Assembly: GCA_938030705.1 (NCBI GenBank)
Contig: CALHIR010000025.1
Coordinates: 17,259 to 81,258, forward strand
Origin: Candidatus Poseidoniaceae archaeon
GTDB taxonomy: Archaea > Thermoplasmatota > Poseidoniia > Poseidoniales > Poseidoniaceae
Length of the DNA stretch: 64,000 bases
Reading direction: 5' to 3'
How positions within the stretch are numbered: position 1 is the stretch's first letter; the number at the start of each line of letters is the position of its first letter. Below the pieces are notes generated by a model. The model saw only the letters and a list, made by a program, of their open reading frames with translations. It did no database searches and was not told the origin of the DNA. Below are positions 1 to 8,231 of the stretch, one piece after another. Both the position numbers and the translations under genes were made by a program.

Positions 1-99
1 CCGTTCGTGAACCCAGACGTCTCGAATTTGTGGAATCCACGCAACGATTCCCAATCCACCGGCAACAAGGCCGATGGCTTCAATCCACATCGCTGCCAT
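1..99 (-). CDS. PQ-loop (SemiSWEET-like) membrane protein, N-terminal fragment
   Basis: This gene is not in the ORF track because it is cut by the window edge. Reading the minus strand from an ATG at 99 gives 33 residues that form most of one membrane helix containing GLVAGGLGIVAWIPQIRDV. The proline-glutamine pair after a small-residue-rich helix is the hallmark of PQ-loop/MtN3 proteins, which in prokaryotes are small three-helix sugar transporters acting as dimers. It begins 25 bases after the stop of the NERD gene and so is probably the last gene seen of that operon. The substrate cannot be told from the fragment. Confidence 0.6.
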   Translation of the reverse strand, partial: MAAMWIEAIGLVAGGLGIVAWIPQIRDVWVHER

Positions 100-124
100 G
101 GTGTGGGCCCCGTTGCAAAGCGTT

Positions 125-1057
125 TCAAGGCTTCTCAAGGGTTTGACCTAATCCATCGTTCAGCGACGGCGTGGAGAGGTTGAGTGAAGCCACGGTTGAC
201 CACGGAATGTCTTCAGGACTTTTTTGTCCGACGACATGCATTTTCAGGGATTTTCCGAACGGTAATTTTGCTTCAATATGGCGCTCGCCAGCGTGGAGGT
301 TGAGTTGACTCGGCGGGGCCGTGAACAGCGAGAGAAAACCTCTGGGATGGACCACTGAACCTTTCAATGGCGCCTTTCGACCTTCTTGCCATTCGGCGAT
401 AGCATCACCCAATCCTAAGTCCAAGACATCGCCTTTGCACATCAATCCGCCGTTTAATTCGACCTCATCCCAGGTGCCAAAGCCCTGCAAGGTTTCCAAC
501 AAGGCTTCGTTGAGTTCCCCGGGGTTTTCGTCTTCAAGCAGGCCGATGAACCCCGCTTCGTCTTTGACAATGCTGCCCAATTCCATCACGTTGGGTGGCC
601 AGTCCAAGTTGCGGTTGGTGAAGGCCAGCACGACCCTTACATCCACCTCATCGTCGTTGCCAACCCGTTCGTTGTGCATGGCAACAAGCATTCTGGCCTT
701 ACGAGCAATGCGCTGGTTGACCGTGCTGTGGTTGTGGGTGGTTCCGTTTTTCCGATGTTGAATAAATTCCTCTTCGGCGTTGATTTCAAACGAACCGGAC
801 CAGTGTTTTTGTTCAACGACCAACATGGTGTTTCCGCCGACAAGCACCAGGTCGATTTCTCGCTTTCCTCCTTGCTCGGCATCGGGGATACGAACCGATT
901 CAAAGACGTGCCAACCGTTTTTCTTTCCAGCCGCACGGCTGATCTTCGCCAGTCGCTGCTCCGCTAATTCCCCTGCTCGGTGGATTTCATCCGGTGGGTG
1001 ATGACGCCGTCGTTCTCGCCACCATGAAAATCGCTGAGAGAGTTTCATGATGTTCAC
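125..1057 (-). CDS. NERD-domain (nuclease-related) protein
   Basis: A 310-residue protein. Residues about 28-150 match the NERD pattern: a basic helix, then GKREIDLVLVGG followed by a strand ending EQKHWSG. The D...ExK arrangement is the one shared with PD-(D/E)xK nucleases, so DNA processing is a plausible role, but NERD proteins are mostly uncharacterised. The C-terminal half is not recognised. The ORF opens with a GTG at 1057 that overlaps the TGA of the HAD gene by four bases; an ATG three codons later (1048) is the alternative start. Translational coupling to the upstream phosphatase is likely. No signal peptide or membrane segment is seen. Confidence 0.75.
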   Translation of the reverse strand: MNIMKLSQRFSWWRERRRHHPPDEIHRAGELAEQRLAKISRAAGKKNGWHVFESVRIPDAEQGGKREIDLVLVGGNTMLVVEQKHWSGSFEINAEEEFIQHRKNGTTHNHSTVNQRIARKARMLVAMHNERVGNDDEVDVRVVLAFTNRNLDWPPNVMELGSIVKDEAGFIGLLEDENPGELNEALLETLQGFGTWDEVELNGGLMCKGDVLDLGLGDAIAEWQEGRKAPLKGSVVHPRGFLSLFTAPPSQLNLHAGERHIEAKLPFGKSLKMHVVGQKSPEDIPWSTVASLNLSTPSLNDGLGQTLEKP

Positions 1058-1842
1058 CGCAGGAGTTCATCCACGCTGTTGACGATGATGGTGGGCCGTT
1101 GTTCTGCCCCGTTGGGAAGCGCTTCCACATCGGCTTGCGTCGCTTCTCCTGAAAGAACCAGAATCCCGACAACACCCGCCCGCGTGGCCATAGCCATGTC
1201 TGTATACAATCGGTCGCCAACCATGGCGCAACGCCCGGGCTTCAAGCCGAGCGCATCGATCTTGTGAAGGATCATCCCGGCGTTGGGTTTGCCCGTAATG
1301 TGGACCGGGTCAACGCCCGTGGTCGCCTTGAACATGGCCAGATAAGCACCGACATCCGGTAAGCCACCATCGGGGCTGGGGCACACCATGTCGGGGTGGC
1401 TGGCGACGAGCGGCACGCCTGCATGCATGTGAATACTGGCTTGAGCGATTTTTTCATAGGTCAATTCGGTATCGTAGCCTAACACCACAAACTCCGGGTT
1501 TGCACTTCGGGTTTCCACACCAATGGCTTCCAACATGCTTCGCATGCCCTCAGTGCCAACCAACCATGTCTTCGTGATGCTGTTCTTTTGCAGCCATGCG
1601 AGCAGGTCGTGGGTCGAAAGCAACACGTCTTCTTCGGTCGCTTCTAACCCAAGCGCATGGAGTTTCGTGAGGTATTGAGTTACGGATTTTGAGGAATTGT
1701 TGGAGAGGAAATAGCGTTGAACGCCCTGTTCTTTGCAACGCTCGAGAAAGGCTTCAGCTCCTTCAATCAGGTCGCCGCCGAGGTAGATGGTACCGTCAAG
1801 GTCAAGGAACACGGCGTCAATGCCCGAGAGGGTGGCGTCCAT
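1054..1842 (-). CDS. HAD-IIA family sugar-phosphatase (NagD/phosphoglycolate phosphatase-like)
   Basis: A 262-residue cytoplasmic HAD hydrolase. Motif I is FLDLDGTIYLGG near residue 12 with both catalytic aspartates, motif II is FLSNNSS near residue 45, and motif III is MVGDRLYTDM near residue 210. The large cap domain between motifs II and III and the overall length fit subclass IIA (NagD, 4-nitrophenylphosphatase, phosphoglycolate phosphatase). These enzymes hydrolyse small phosphate esters using Mg2+ and an aspartyl-phosphate intermediate. It lies nine bases after the geranylgeranyl reductase gene, in one operon with it. The specific substrate cannot be read from sequence; removal of phosphate from a glycerol or glycolate phosphate is one possibility. 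Confidence 0.85.
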   Translation of the reverse strand: MDATLSGIDAVFLDLDGTIYLGGDLIEGAEAFLERCKEQGVQRYFLSNNSSKSVTQYLTKLHALGLEATEEDVLLSTHDLLAWLQKNSITKTWLVGTEGMRSMLEAIGVETRSANPEFVVLGYDTELTYEKIAQASIHMHAGVPLVASHPDMVCPSPDGGLPDVGAYLAMFKATTGVDPVHITGKPNAGMILHKIDALGLKPGRCAMVGDRLYTDMAMATRAGVVGILVLSGEATQADVEALPNGAEQRPTIIVNSVDELLR

Positions 1843-1851
1843 GGTGCGACC

Positions 1852-3231
1852 TTAGAACATCAAGGTCTTGAACATGAACCATGGAGAATGGAGGTTTTCC
1901 TGCGCTTCTTTGCTGGCGATCATTTCCGTCATCATTTCTTGAATGGCTGGTTTCTTTGACGCTTTCCCAACAAACCAGTTCAAAAGCCAAGCTCGCCGGC
2001 TCATTTTTTGCATGCGGAAAGAATTGGTTAATTCAGGGCCCAGTGCTTTCCAAAGGGCTTCTTGGTAGGCCTCCGGAGATTTCCCTTCCATGATGTGGTT
2101 CGCAGCCATTTCACCGCTTACCAATGCGTTGCCAACCCCCTCGCCACTGAACGGGTCAACCAGCGATGCAGCATCGCCGACCAGGAAGATGCCGTTGCTG
2201 GAGGAACGACGTGGTTGTTTGCTGGCTTTTTTCCTCGGTGAGCCGAACGGAAGTTGCCATCCTTTTCCAGTCCCTGCGATCATGGTCGCTTCAGCAAACC
2301 GTTCTTTGAACAAGGGGTGTTCAGCAATGACTTCGGCTTGGAGGGCTTTGAGTTTCTTGGATTGTTTATCGAGCAAGGACATGACCATGCCAATGCCGAC
2401 GTTCACCACGCCTTCCGCTACCGGGAAGAGCCAGAAATAACCGGGGATGATGGTGTCCACGAAGTGAATTTCAATATCACCGACATTGGCTTCACAGCCC
2501 TTGACACCGCGCCAGTATTCGCGGTAGCCCGCACAGTAGTGGTCGCGGTCCATCATGGGTTCTTCGTAGGTCGCTTCGAGCATGGATTTGGCGACAGGAC
2601 AACGATACCCCGCAGCACCGACGATGTTGGGGGCGTGGAATTCCAATTCTTCCCCGTTTCGTCCGCCCACACGCACCACCACGCCACGAGCGTGGCGTAA
2701 TGCGCCGCTGCCCTTCCCCGGGTCTTCGCCGCCCTTTCCGTCGTCGTACAGCACGTCTCGAACATCGCCGCCTTGAATCACCGCTCCGCCGGCGTCCCGA
2801 ACGAGTTTCTGGACTTGGTCAAAGAGGAGGTGGTCAAATTGCTGTCGAGGCAGCGAGTATCCGGCTTCTAATCGCTGGACATCTTCCTCAGGAAGCGCCA
2901 CACGAACGCTGTGGCCTTTGGGTGAGGAAAAGACAATTCCCGTCACTCGGAAGTGAGGGGTTGATTCCAACATCTCCTTAACGCCAAGAGCTTTCACATG
3001 GCTGAGTGATTTTCCACCCACGGCATCGCCGCAGATTTTGTCCCGAGGCCACGTCTCTTTTTCGATGAGCAAGACGCGTTGTCCTTCCATCGCCAAATAA
3101 CCAGCAGCGGCGGAACCCCCCGGGCCTCCACCCACCACGATGCTGTCGAAGGATTCGCCGGATTTTGGGGCTGGGCCGGATTCAATGGGTTGCTTCCACA
3201 CAACGTCCGCTCCGGTTCGTGGCTCGCCCAT
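1852..3231 (-). CDS. Geranylgeranyl reductase family FAD-dependent oxidoreductase
   Basis: A 459-residue flavoprotein. The N-terminal dinucleotide-binding motif IVVGGGPGGSAAAGYLA (about residue 31) is followed by an acidic residue at the end of strand 2 (LIEKETWPRDKICGD), and the second FAD motif is LVGDAASLVDPFSGEGVGNA near residue 365. The KICGDAVGG motif and the overall order are typical of the geranylgeranyl reductase family, which in archaea saturates the isoprenoid chains of archaeol-type membrane lipids. It is somewhat longer than the usual 390-430 residues because of a 30-residue N-terminal extension and inserts. A plant-type chlorophyll-branch reductase or related hydroxylase is less likely in an archaeon. 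First gene of the minus-strand operon, divergent from the DMT transporter. Confidence 0.8.
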   Translation of the reverse strand: MGEPRTGADVVWKQPIESGPAPKSGESFDSIVVGGGPGGSAAAGYLAMEGQRVLLIEKETWPRDKICGDAVGGKSLSHVKALGVKEMLESTPHFRVTGIVFSSPKGHSVRVALPEEDVQRLEAGYSLPRQQFDHLLFDQVQKLVRDAGGAVIQGGDVRDVLYDDGKGGEDPGKGSGALRHARGVVVRVGGRNGEELEFHAPNIVGAAGYRCPVAKSMLEATYEEPMMDRDHYCAGYREYWRGVKGCEANVGDIEIHFVDTIIPGYFWLFPVAEGVVNVGIGMVMSLLDKQSKKLKALQAEVIAEHPLFKERFAEATMIAGTGKGWQLPFGSPRKKASKQPRRSSSNGIFLVGDAASLVDPFSGEGVGNALVSGEMAANHIMEGKSPEAYQEALWKALGPELTNSFRMQKMSRRAWLLNWFVGKASKKPAIQEMMTEMIASKEAQENLHSPWFMFKTLMF

Positions 3232-3323
3232 GGTTTTACTGGGCCATGGGCGCTCTTTGAGGCTATGGATGGATGAGGCTCAAACACCATCACCCTCATG
3301 ACCCGCAGGCCACTGCGAAGAGC

Positions 3324-4304
3324 ATGAATGGCGAAACCGTCCAAGCGACCACGTCGTTCCAACCTCAACGGCGAAAGGCCGCCATGGTGTTGTTGAGCGT
3401 GACCCTCATTTGGGGCGCCACCTTCATTTGGATGAAACAAGCCCTCAACGCCTTGGAGGTTGAACTCGAAACCTTCGGGACGTTTCCCGTGGTCGCCCTC
3501 CTCGTTGCACTCCGTTTCCTCATCGCCATGGTGCTCGTCCTCGCCTTTTTTCCAAAAGCCAGAGCCGGCCTCCGTTCTCCGTCCATTTGGAAAGGAGGAG
3601 GGGTTCTTGGAGGGCTCATGCTCGTCGGTTTCGTCAGTCAAATGGTGGCCTTGAACGACATCAATCCATCAACATCAGCATTTCTGACGTCGCTGTACGT
3701 TGTCATGACGGCCTTGTTGACCATGCGTATGAGCGAGCACCCTCCGCGGAGGGCACTTTACTGGGGCGTGTTGATGGCTACGGTGGGCGCCGGGTTCATC
3801 GAAGGCCCCCCGCATCTTTCCTGGGGCTGGGGTGAAATTGTCACGGTGGTCTGTGCCCTGTTCTTTGCCTTGCACATCATTTTCACGCAGAAATTGACCC
3901 TTGAACTCGACCCGCTTATGTTGACCCTGACCTCGTTCATCGTGGTGGGCTTTGGTTCACTTGCTCTCGCTCTCGTAGGGGGGGGAGGTCAAACCGTTGG
4001 CATGATCGCCGATGTCCTGAGCAGAGAGGGCGTCATCCTTCCAGTCTTTTTGCTAGGCCTGGGGGGTTCGTTCTTCTGTTTGGTTGCGTTGAACATGTAC
4101 CAACGGCACATGCATCCAGTGCAGGCCGCCATCATTTACGCCTTTGAGCCCGTTTGGGCTACAGTGTTCGGTTTGGGGATTGGACTTGTCAGTTGGTCTT
4201 GGTGGATTCTGTTTGGTGGTGGCGTGCTTTTGTTAGGGAACATTCTGGTGGAAATAACATCCCCCGACGAGGATTCTCAGCCTTCACCTGAACCTTCACC
4301 GTAG
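3324..4304 (+). CDS. DMT superfamily (EamA) transporter
   Basis: An integral membrane protein with about ten hydrophobic helices arranged as two five-helix EamA repeats. The first repeat starts with VTLIWGATFIWMKQAL, and the second contains YAFEPVWATVFG, the conserved helix of the drug/metabolite transporter superfamily. The ORF track starts at 3273, but the first 17 residues are His/Pro-rich and unlike coding sequence, so I prefer the ATG at 3324, which puts the first helix at about residue 19. Substrate is unknown; the family exports amino acids, nucleotides or other metabolites. It ends five bases before the PLP enzyme ORF, so the two may be co-transcribed. Confidence 0.85.
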   Translation: MNGETVQATTSFQPQRRKAAMVLLSVTLIWGATFIWMKQALNALEVELETFGTFPVVALLVALRFLIAMVLVLAFFPKARAGLRSPSIWKGGGVLGGLMLVGFVSQMVALNDINPSTSAFLTSLYVVMTALLTMRMSEHPPRRALYWGVLMATVGAGFIEGPPHLSWGWGEIVTVVCALFFALHIIFTQKLTLELDPLMLTLTSFIVVGFGSLALALVGGGGQTVGMIADVLSREGVILPVFLLGLGGSFFCLVALNMYQRHMHPVQAAIIYAFEPVWATVFGLGIGLVSWSWWILFGGGVLLLGNILVEITSPDEDSQPSPEPSP

Positions 4305-4348
4305 AATGGTTGAAGGGGCGGTTTTCGTTGGTTGAACCGGAGAAGCGT

Positions 4349-5527
4349 ATGGGTGAGAAAAAACAACCGTCGCGTTTCGCCACCGATGCCGTTCACAGTG
4401 GCACGCAACACATCGGTGATGCGGTTAACACACCCATCTTCCAATCGTCAACGTACAAACTGACGGATGAACGCTATGCTGGTTGGGCGGCAGGAGCCCA
4501 ACATACCCTCCTCTACGCTCGCCTTTCCACGGTGAACTCGGACGCAGTCGCTCAAAAATTAACGGCCTTGGAACAAGGCGAGGACGCTGAAACGTTTGCT
4601 TCGGGCATGGCCGCCATCTCGACCACACTGATGTCGTTGCTCAACCAGGGCGACCACATGGTGGCGAGCGCCGACGTCTACGGTGGCACTTACGGCCTCT
4701 TGACAGAAGAACTTCCTCGGTTCGGCATCTCCACGACCATGGCCGATATGCGGGACGCTTCGTCCTATGAAGCCGCCATCCAAGAGAACACCAAAATTCT
4801 CTACATTGAGACACTGACCAATCCCGTCCTCAAGGTCTGCGATATTGAAGCGATGGCGGATGTGGCAAAACGGTACAATCTCTTGCTCATCATCGACAAC
4901 ACCTTCGCTTCTCCCTGGGGTTGCAAACCGCTGACCATGGGCGTTGACCTTGTCATCCATTCCACCACCAAGTACCTCGGTGGTCATTCAGACATCATTG
5001 GAGGGGCCGTTATTGGTTCCAAGGAACTGATCGCACAAATTTTCATGCGCAAGGTTCACTTCGGTGGGAGCCCTGACCCGCACAGTTGTTATTTGCTTGA
5101 GCGGGGCATGCGAACCCTTGACGTTCGAATGCCTCGGATTTGTCAAAACGCTGAAACATTGGCTCAGCGGCTTGAACAACACGTTGCCATTGAGCGAGTT
5201 TATCATACCGCCATGGAGAGCCACCCCGATTTTGAGGTGGCCAAACGCATCATGCCAAACGGTTCTGGGATGATTGCCTTCGTCGTCAAGGGTGGCGACG
5301 AGGCCGCTTTGAAATTCATGGGTCAACTGGATCTCATCTACGAGGCAACCAGTCTCGGTGGTGTGGAATCGCTCATCGAATGCCCGTTCAATTCCAGCCA
5401 TATGTTTGTGCCAGAAGACGTGCGTGTCGAAGCGGGCGTGGTCCCTGGCTTTGTCCGTTTGAGTGTTGGCATCGAAGATGTTGAGGACCTCTGGGCCGAT
5501 CTTGAAGGGGCTCTTTCCTCCTCGTAA
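4349..5527 (+). CDS. Cys/Met metabolism PLP-dependent enzyme (cystathionine gamma-synthase/lyase type)
   Basis: A 392-residue fold-type I PLP enzyme. The PLP-binding lysine lies in LVIHSTTKYLGGHSD, the aspartate that contacts the pyridine nitrogen in IIDNTFASPWGC, and the N-terminal TDAVHSGTQ and YARLSTVNSDAV stretches are family signatures. Members catalyse beta or gamma replacement or elimination on cystathionine, homoserine esters or methionine; which reaction is made here cannot be told. The ORF track starts at a TTG (4310), but the ATG at 4349 gives the normal family N terminus. It follows the DMT transporter, which could export a product, but this link is only inference. Confidence 0.88.
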   Translation: MGEKKQPSRFATDAVHSGTQHIGDAVNTPIFQSSTYKLTDERYAGWAAGAQHTLLYARLSTVNSDAVAQKLTALEQGEDAETFASGMAAISTTLMSLLNQGDHMVASADVYGGTYGLLTEELPRFGISTTMADMRDASSYEAAIQENTKILYIETLTNPVLKVCDIEAMADVAKRYNLLLIIDNTFASPWGCKPLTMGVDLVIHSTTKYLGGHSDIIGGAVIGSKELIAQIFMRKVHFGGSPDPHSCYLLERGMRTLDVRMPRICQNAETLAQRLEQHVAIERVYHTAMESHPDFEVAKRIMPNGSGMIAFVVKGGDEAALKFMGQLDLIYEATSLGGVESLIECPFNSSHMFVPEDVRVEAGVVPGFVRLSVGIEDVEDLWADLEGALSSS

Positions 5528-5542
5528 AAGGGGCGTCGGGCA

Positions 5543-7291
5543 TCAAGAACTTCCTGTTGTTGTTTTGAGGTCCTGGAACGACGATCTCCATGCGTCTTGA
5601 AGTTCAGCGACCTCTTCTTCTTCCGCCGCAATCAATTGCTTTCCAATCGACCAGAGTTCGGTGGTCGGAACGGCCCACACTCCACCCCGGTCGCGAGCGT
5701 TGTTTTCGAAATGCCATTCCTGTCCACCCGAACGGCCCACCGCTACCAGCCAAGCCCACGCTGCGGCTGCTTCGTCCAACGAGGCGTGTCGCGCTGTCGC
5801 TTTTCGTTCAACGGAGCCCATGCCTTGGGTCAGGCCGGCCACGATGTACGCGTGAATGAGGCCCGCGGCCATTCCTGCGCTTTCTTGCGAAGGGAAGCGA
5901 GCTTTCTGTTGAGCGAGGGCTTTGGCTTTGTCCAAACCCTTGAGGAATTTCCCAAACGGTTTCGGGGCGTCTCGCTGTTCTTTCCAGATGGTGTCCGCGT
6001 CGCCGCCTTCCAGGCCGAGAATGGCCAAAGCCTCACAGCCATGAGTGGGCCAAAAGGCAGCGAGGACATCGCCGCATGAGGCGGTTTTCATGATACGAAT
6101 GCACCGTTCTTCGCGCTGTTCAGGGCTCCCTTTGGCCTCAATACGCAACCCAATGCTCTCTTCTTTAGGATCGGCGATGGCGAGGCGGAGGATTTCTGCG
6201 GCGAGCAACCGTTCTTCGCTTGAACCACCGAAGGATGCTAACGCGTCTTCGAGGTCATGGATGTCATCGCCATCAAGCCACCTTTCCCCGACGAGAAGCC
6301 CCTCGTCGATGCTTTCCATCACGGTCTGTTTCATGGCCGAGGCCACGATACCCTCGTTCATGGTGAGTCCCTGCCAGGCGTCGATCACCTTCTTGATTCC
6401 GTCAAGGCATGTTTGGGGGAGCGCCTTGTCTTCCGGCCACCCTTCCGGCGTCCAGTGAGCGTCCATGGTGAGGATGGAGGGGAGAAGGGGCGGGAGCATG
6501 GACAAAGCGAGATGGTGAACAAACGGAGCATCCTTCTTCGAGAAGGTTTCAACAGCGTCAAGGCCCAAACCGACCACAGGGCCATGATGGAAGCGCAAGG
6601 CAATGTGGCCGATGTCCGAAGCGTGGCCTTCAACGACGCTCTTGGGGTCCAATCCCTCCGTCGTCCACACGGTACGCCCTTCGATTTTGGTGCTCATCAA
6701 ATCAAACCTCGAGCGCTTGAGGACATCGCTCAACCATTCTTCGGGAGGGTTGGGGTTGGGTCCGGTACAAACGAACCCTCCATCCCAACTGAAGAAATGC
6801 ATGCCTCGGCGAGCGTGGTCCTCCCACGGAAGCATACGCAACGTGAGGTTGGCATAGTTTTGGATGCCTGCAAGGTAGCCAGGTTTCCCATCACCTCGGC
6901 GGACATACGACCCCGAACCAAATGACGAGGAATTGAACTGACCCACCATCGTGAATTGTTCATCGTGAGATGCATGAAGGGAGCCTGCGAAGGCTTTGGA
7001 TACATCGTCACCTCGCTTGGCCATCATTCGCTTTTGCAACCATTTCAAATCGTCCTTTTTCTTGATGATTCGTTCGATTTCAGCAAGCGTTTTTGTCACC
7101 GGGTCGGTGCGCCCCCATCGTAGTTTTCCGGAGAACATCATGGCTGGCAGGTGGCTGCGAGGGTTTTCCCGGAATTGACCCAACTCACGAGCGAGTTTTT
7201 TCGCCGTCGCTTCATTGGCTTGTTTGGTGCCCCGCATCCTCGCCTTGGTCTTTTTTTGACCGGGAAATTCGACTTTTGACGGCGCTGCCAT
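5543..7291 (-). CDS. Large protein of unknown function
   Basis: A 582-residue soluble protein that I do not recognise. The first 50 residues are rich in Lys and Arg (for example KKTKARMRGTKQANEATAKK), followed by a predicted mixed alpha/beta region with many Trp residues (HFFSWDGGFVCTGP) and a helical C-terminal half with alanine-rich helices. There is no signal peptide, membrane segment or visible nucleotide-binding motif. It is convergent with the Cys/Met enzyme (15 bases between stops) and divergent from the PqqB-like hydrolase. GC content and codon use are like the neighbours, so it looks like a resident gene. The basic N terminus could suggest nucleic acid contact, but that is only a guess. 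Confidence 0.7.
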   Translation of the reverse strand: MAAPSKVEFPGQKKTKARMRGTKQANEATAKKLARELGQFRENPRSHLPAMMFSGKLRWGRTDPVTKTLAEIERIIKKKDDLKWLQKRMMAKRGDDVSKAFAGSLHASHDEQFTMVGQFNSSSFGSGSYVRRGDGKPGYLAGIQNYANLTLRMLPWEDHARRGMHFFSWDGGFVCTGPNPNPPEEWLSDVLKRSRFDLMSTKIEGRTVWTTEGLDPKSVVEGHASDIGHIALRFHHGPVVGLGLDAVETFSKKDAPFVHHLALSMLPPLLPSILTMDAHWTPEGWPEDKALPQTCLDGIKKVIDAWQGLTMNEGIVASAMKQTVMESIDEGLLVGERWLDGDDIHDLEDALASFGGSSEERLLAAEILRLAIADPKEESIGLRIEAKGSPEQREERCIRIMKTASCGDVLAAFWPTHGCEALAILGLEGGDADTIWKEQRDAPKPFGKFLKGLDKAKALAQQKARFPSQESAGMAAGLIHAYIVAGLTQGMGSVERKATARHASLDEAAAAWAWLVAVGRSGGQEWHFENNARDRGGVWAVPTTELWSIGKQLIAAEEEEVAELQDAWRSSFQDLKTTTGSS

Positions 7292-7379
7292 ATCGTTCCC
7301 TCACCAGGAGGGGCTTGGTGGTGGGGTTTGAGACCTTCGCGTGAAAGGGCTCATGTTCACCCTCGGGGTGGTCTCCCTC

Positions 7380-8231
7380 ATGCCGACGGTCACCTTGCTT
7401 GGAATCGCCCAAGACGGCGGGCGCCCTCAGCCCGGTTGTCAACGAGCATGTTGCGCCGACCTCGGCCCAGAGGATGTCCAGCACCCAGTCAGTCTGGGAA
7501 TCGTCGACGAACATGGCGAAGGCCACCTCATCGAAGCGACCCGAGCTCTTGGCGAACAACTCCGCAGGTGGGGGCACCCTACAATGCGCTCGGTGTTGCT
7601 TACCCATGCGCACTTTGGGCACGTGGACGGGTTGGGGTTGTTTGGCCGTGAGACCTTGAACGCCTCCGGTCTCCGCCTCTATGTTTCTCCATCCATGGAG
7701 TTGCTGATCGAGCGGACCCCGCAGTGGTCCTTGTTGCTTGAACAAGGCGTCTTTTCCGTGCAACCCATTTCATCCGGGACCGTTCATCCGTTATCCGGTC
7801 ATGTTCGGGTTGAACCGATTGCCGTCCCGCATCGCGCAGAGCTCTCTGACATGCACGCCTTTGTTGTTCGAGGGCCGAACCGCTCCCTCCTTTTCCTCCC
7901 CGACCACGATCGATGGAAGGACACGCTGGACCATCACGGCGCGGCCACCATTCGTGAATGGTTGGCTCAGTTAGGCGTTGATGTTGCGTTGGTCGACGGC
8001 ACGTTTTGGAACAGCGATGAACTCTCGGGACGTTCGCAACTGGAGGTCCCCCATCCTCCCGTGGCCGAGACATTGGAACGCTTGGGTCCACGAACTGAAG
8101 ACGACCCCGACATCATTTTCATTCATCTCAATCACACCAACCCGCTCTATAACGAAACATCAGCACAACATCAGGCGGTGCTGGAAATGGGCTGGAAGGT
8201 TGGTCAGCAGGGCATGACCTTCACGCTGTGA
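7380..8231 (+). CDS. PqqB-like metallo-beta-lactamase-fold hydrolase
   Basis: About 283 residues. The N terminus TVTLLGIAQDGGRPQPGC followed by a CC pair resembles the PqqB branch of the metallo-beta-lactamase fold, and the metal motif is LTHAHFGHVDGLG, i.e. HxHxxH with Gly in place of the usual Asp before the third His. This variant is typical of PqqB-like proteins. Further ligands may be in FLPDHDRW and the C-terminal IFIHLNHTNPL. No other pqq genes lie nearby, so PQQ synthesis itself is unlikely. The ORF track start (GTG 7341) adds 13 residues; the ATG at 7380 fits the family. The last 11 bases overlap the convergent symporter gene. Confidence 0.75.
   Translation: MPTVTLLGIAQDGGRPQPGCQRACCADLGPEDVQHPVSLGIVDEHGEGHLIEATRALGEQLRRWGHPTMRSVLLTHAHFGHVDGLGLFGRETLNASGLRLYVSPSMELLIERTPQWSLLLEQGVFSVQPISSGTVHPLSGHVRVEPIAVPHRAELSDMHAFVVRGPNRSLLFLPDHDRWKDTLDHHGAATIREWLAQLGVDVALVDGTFWNSDELSGRSQLEVPHPPVAETLERLGPRTEDDPDIIFIHLNHTNPLYNETSAQHQAVLEMGWKVGQQGMTFTL

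Noticed and set aside
7380-8231. True PQQ biosynthesis gene pqqB
   Set aside because: No pqqA, C, D or E nearby, and PqqB-like hydrolases occur widely without PQQ synthesis; only the family level is claimed.
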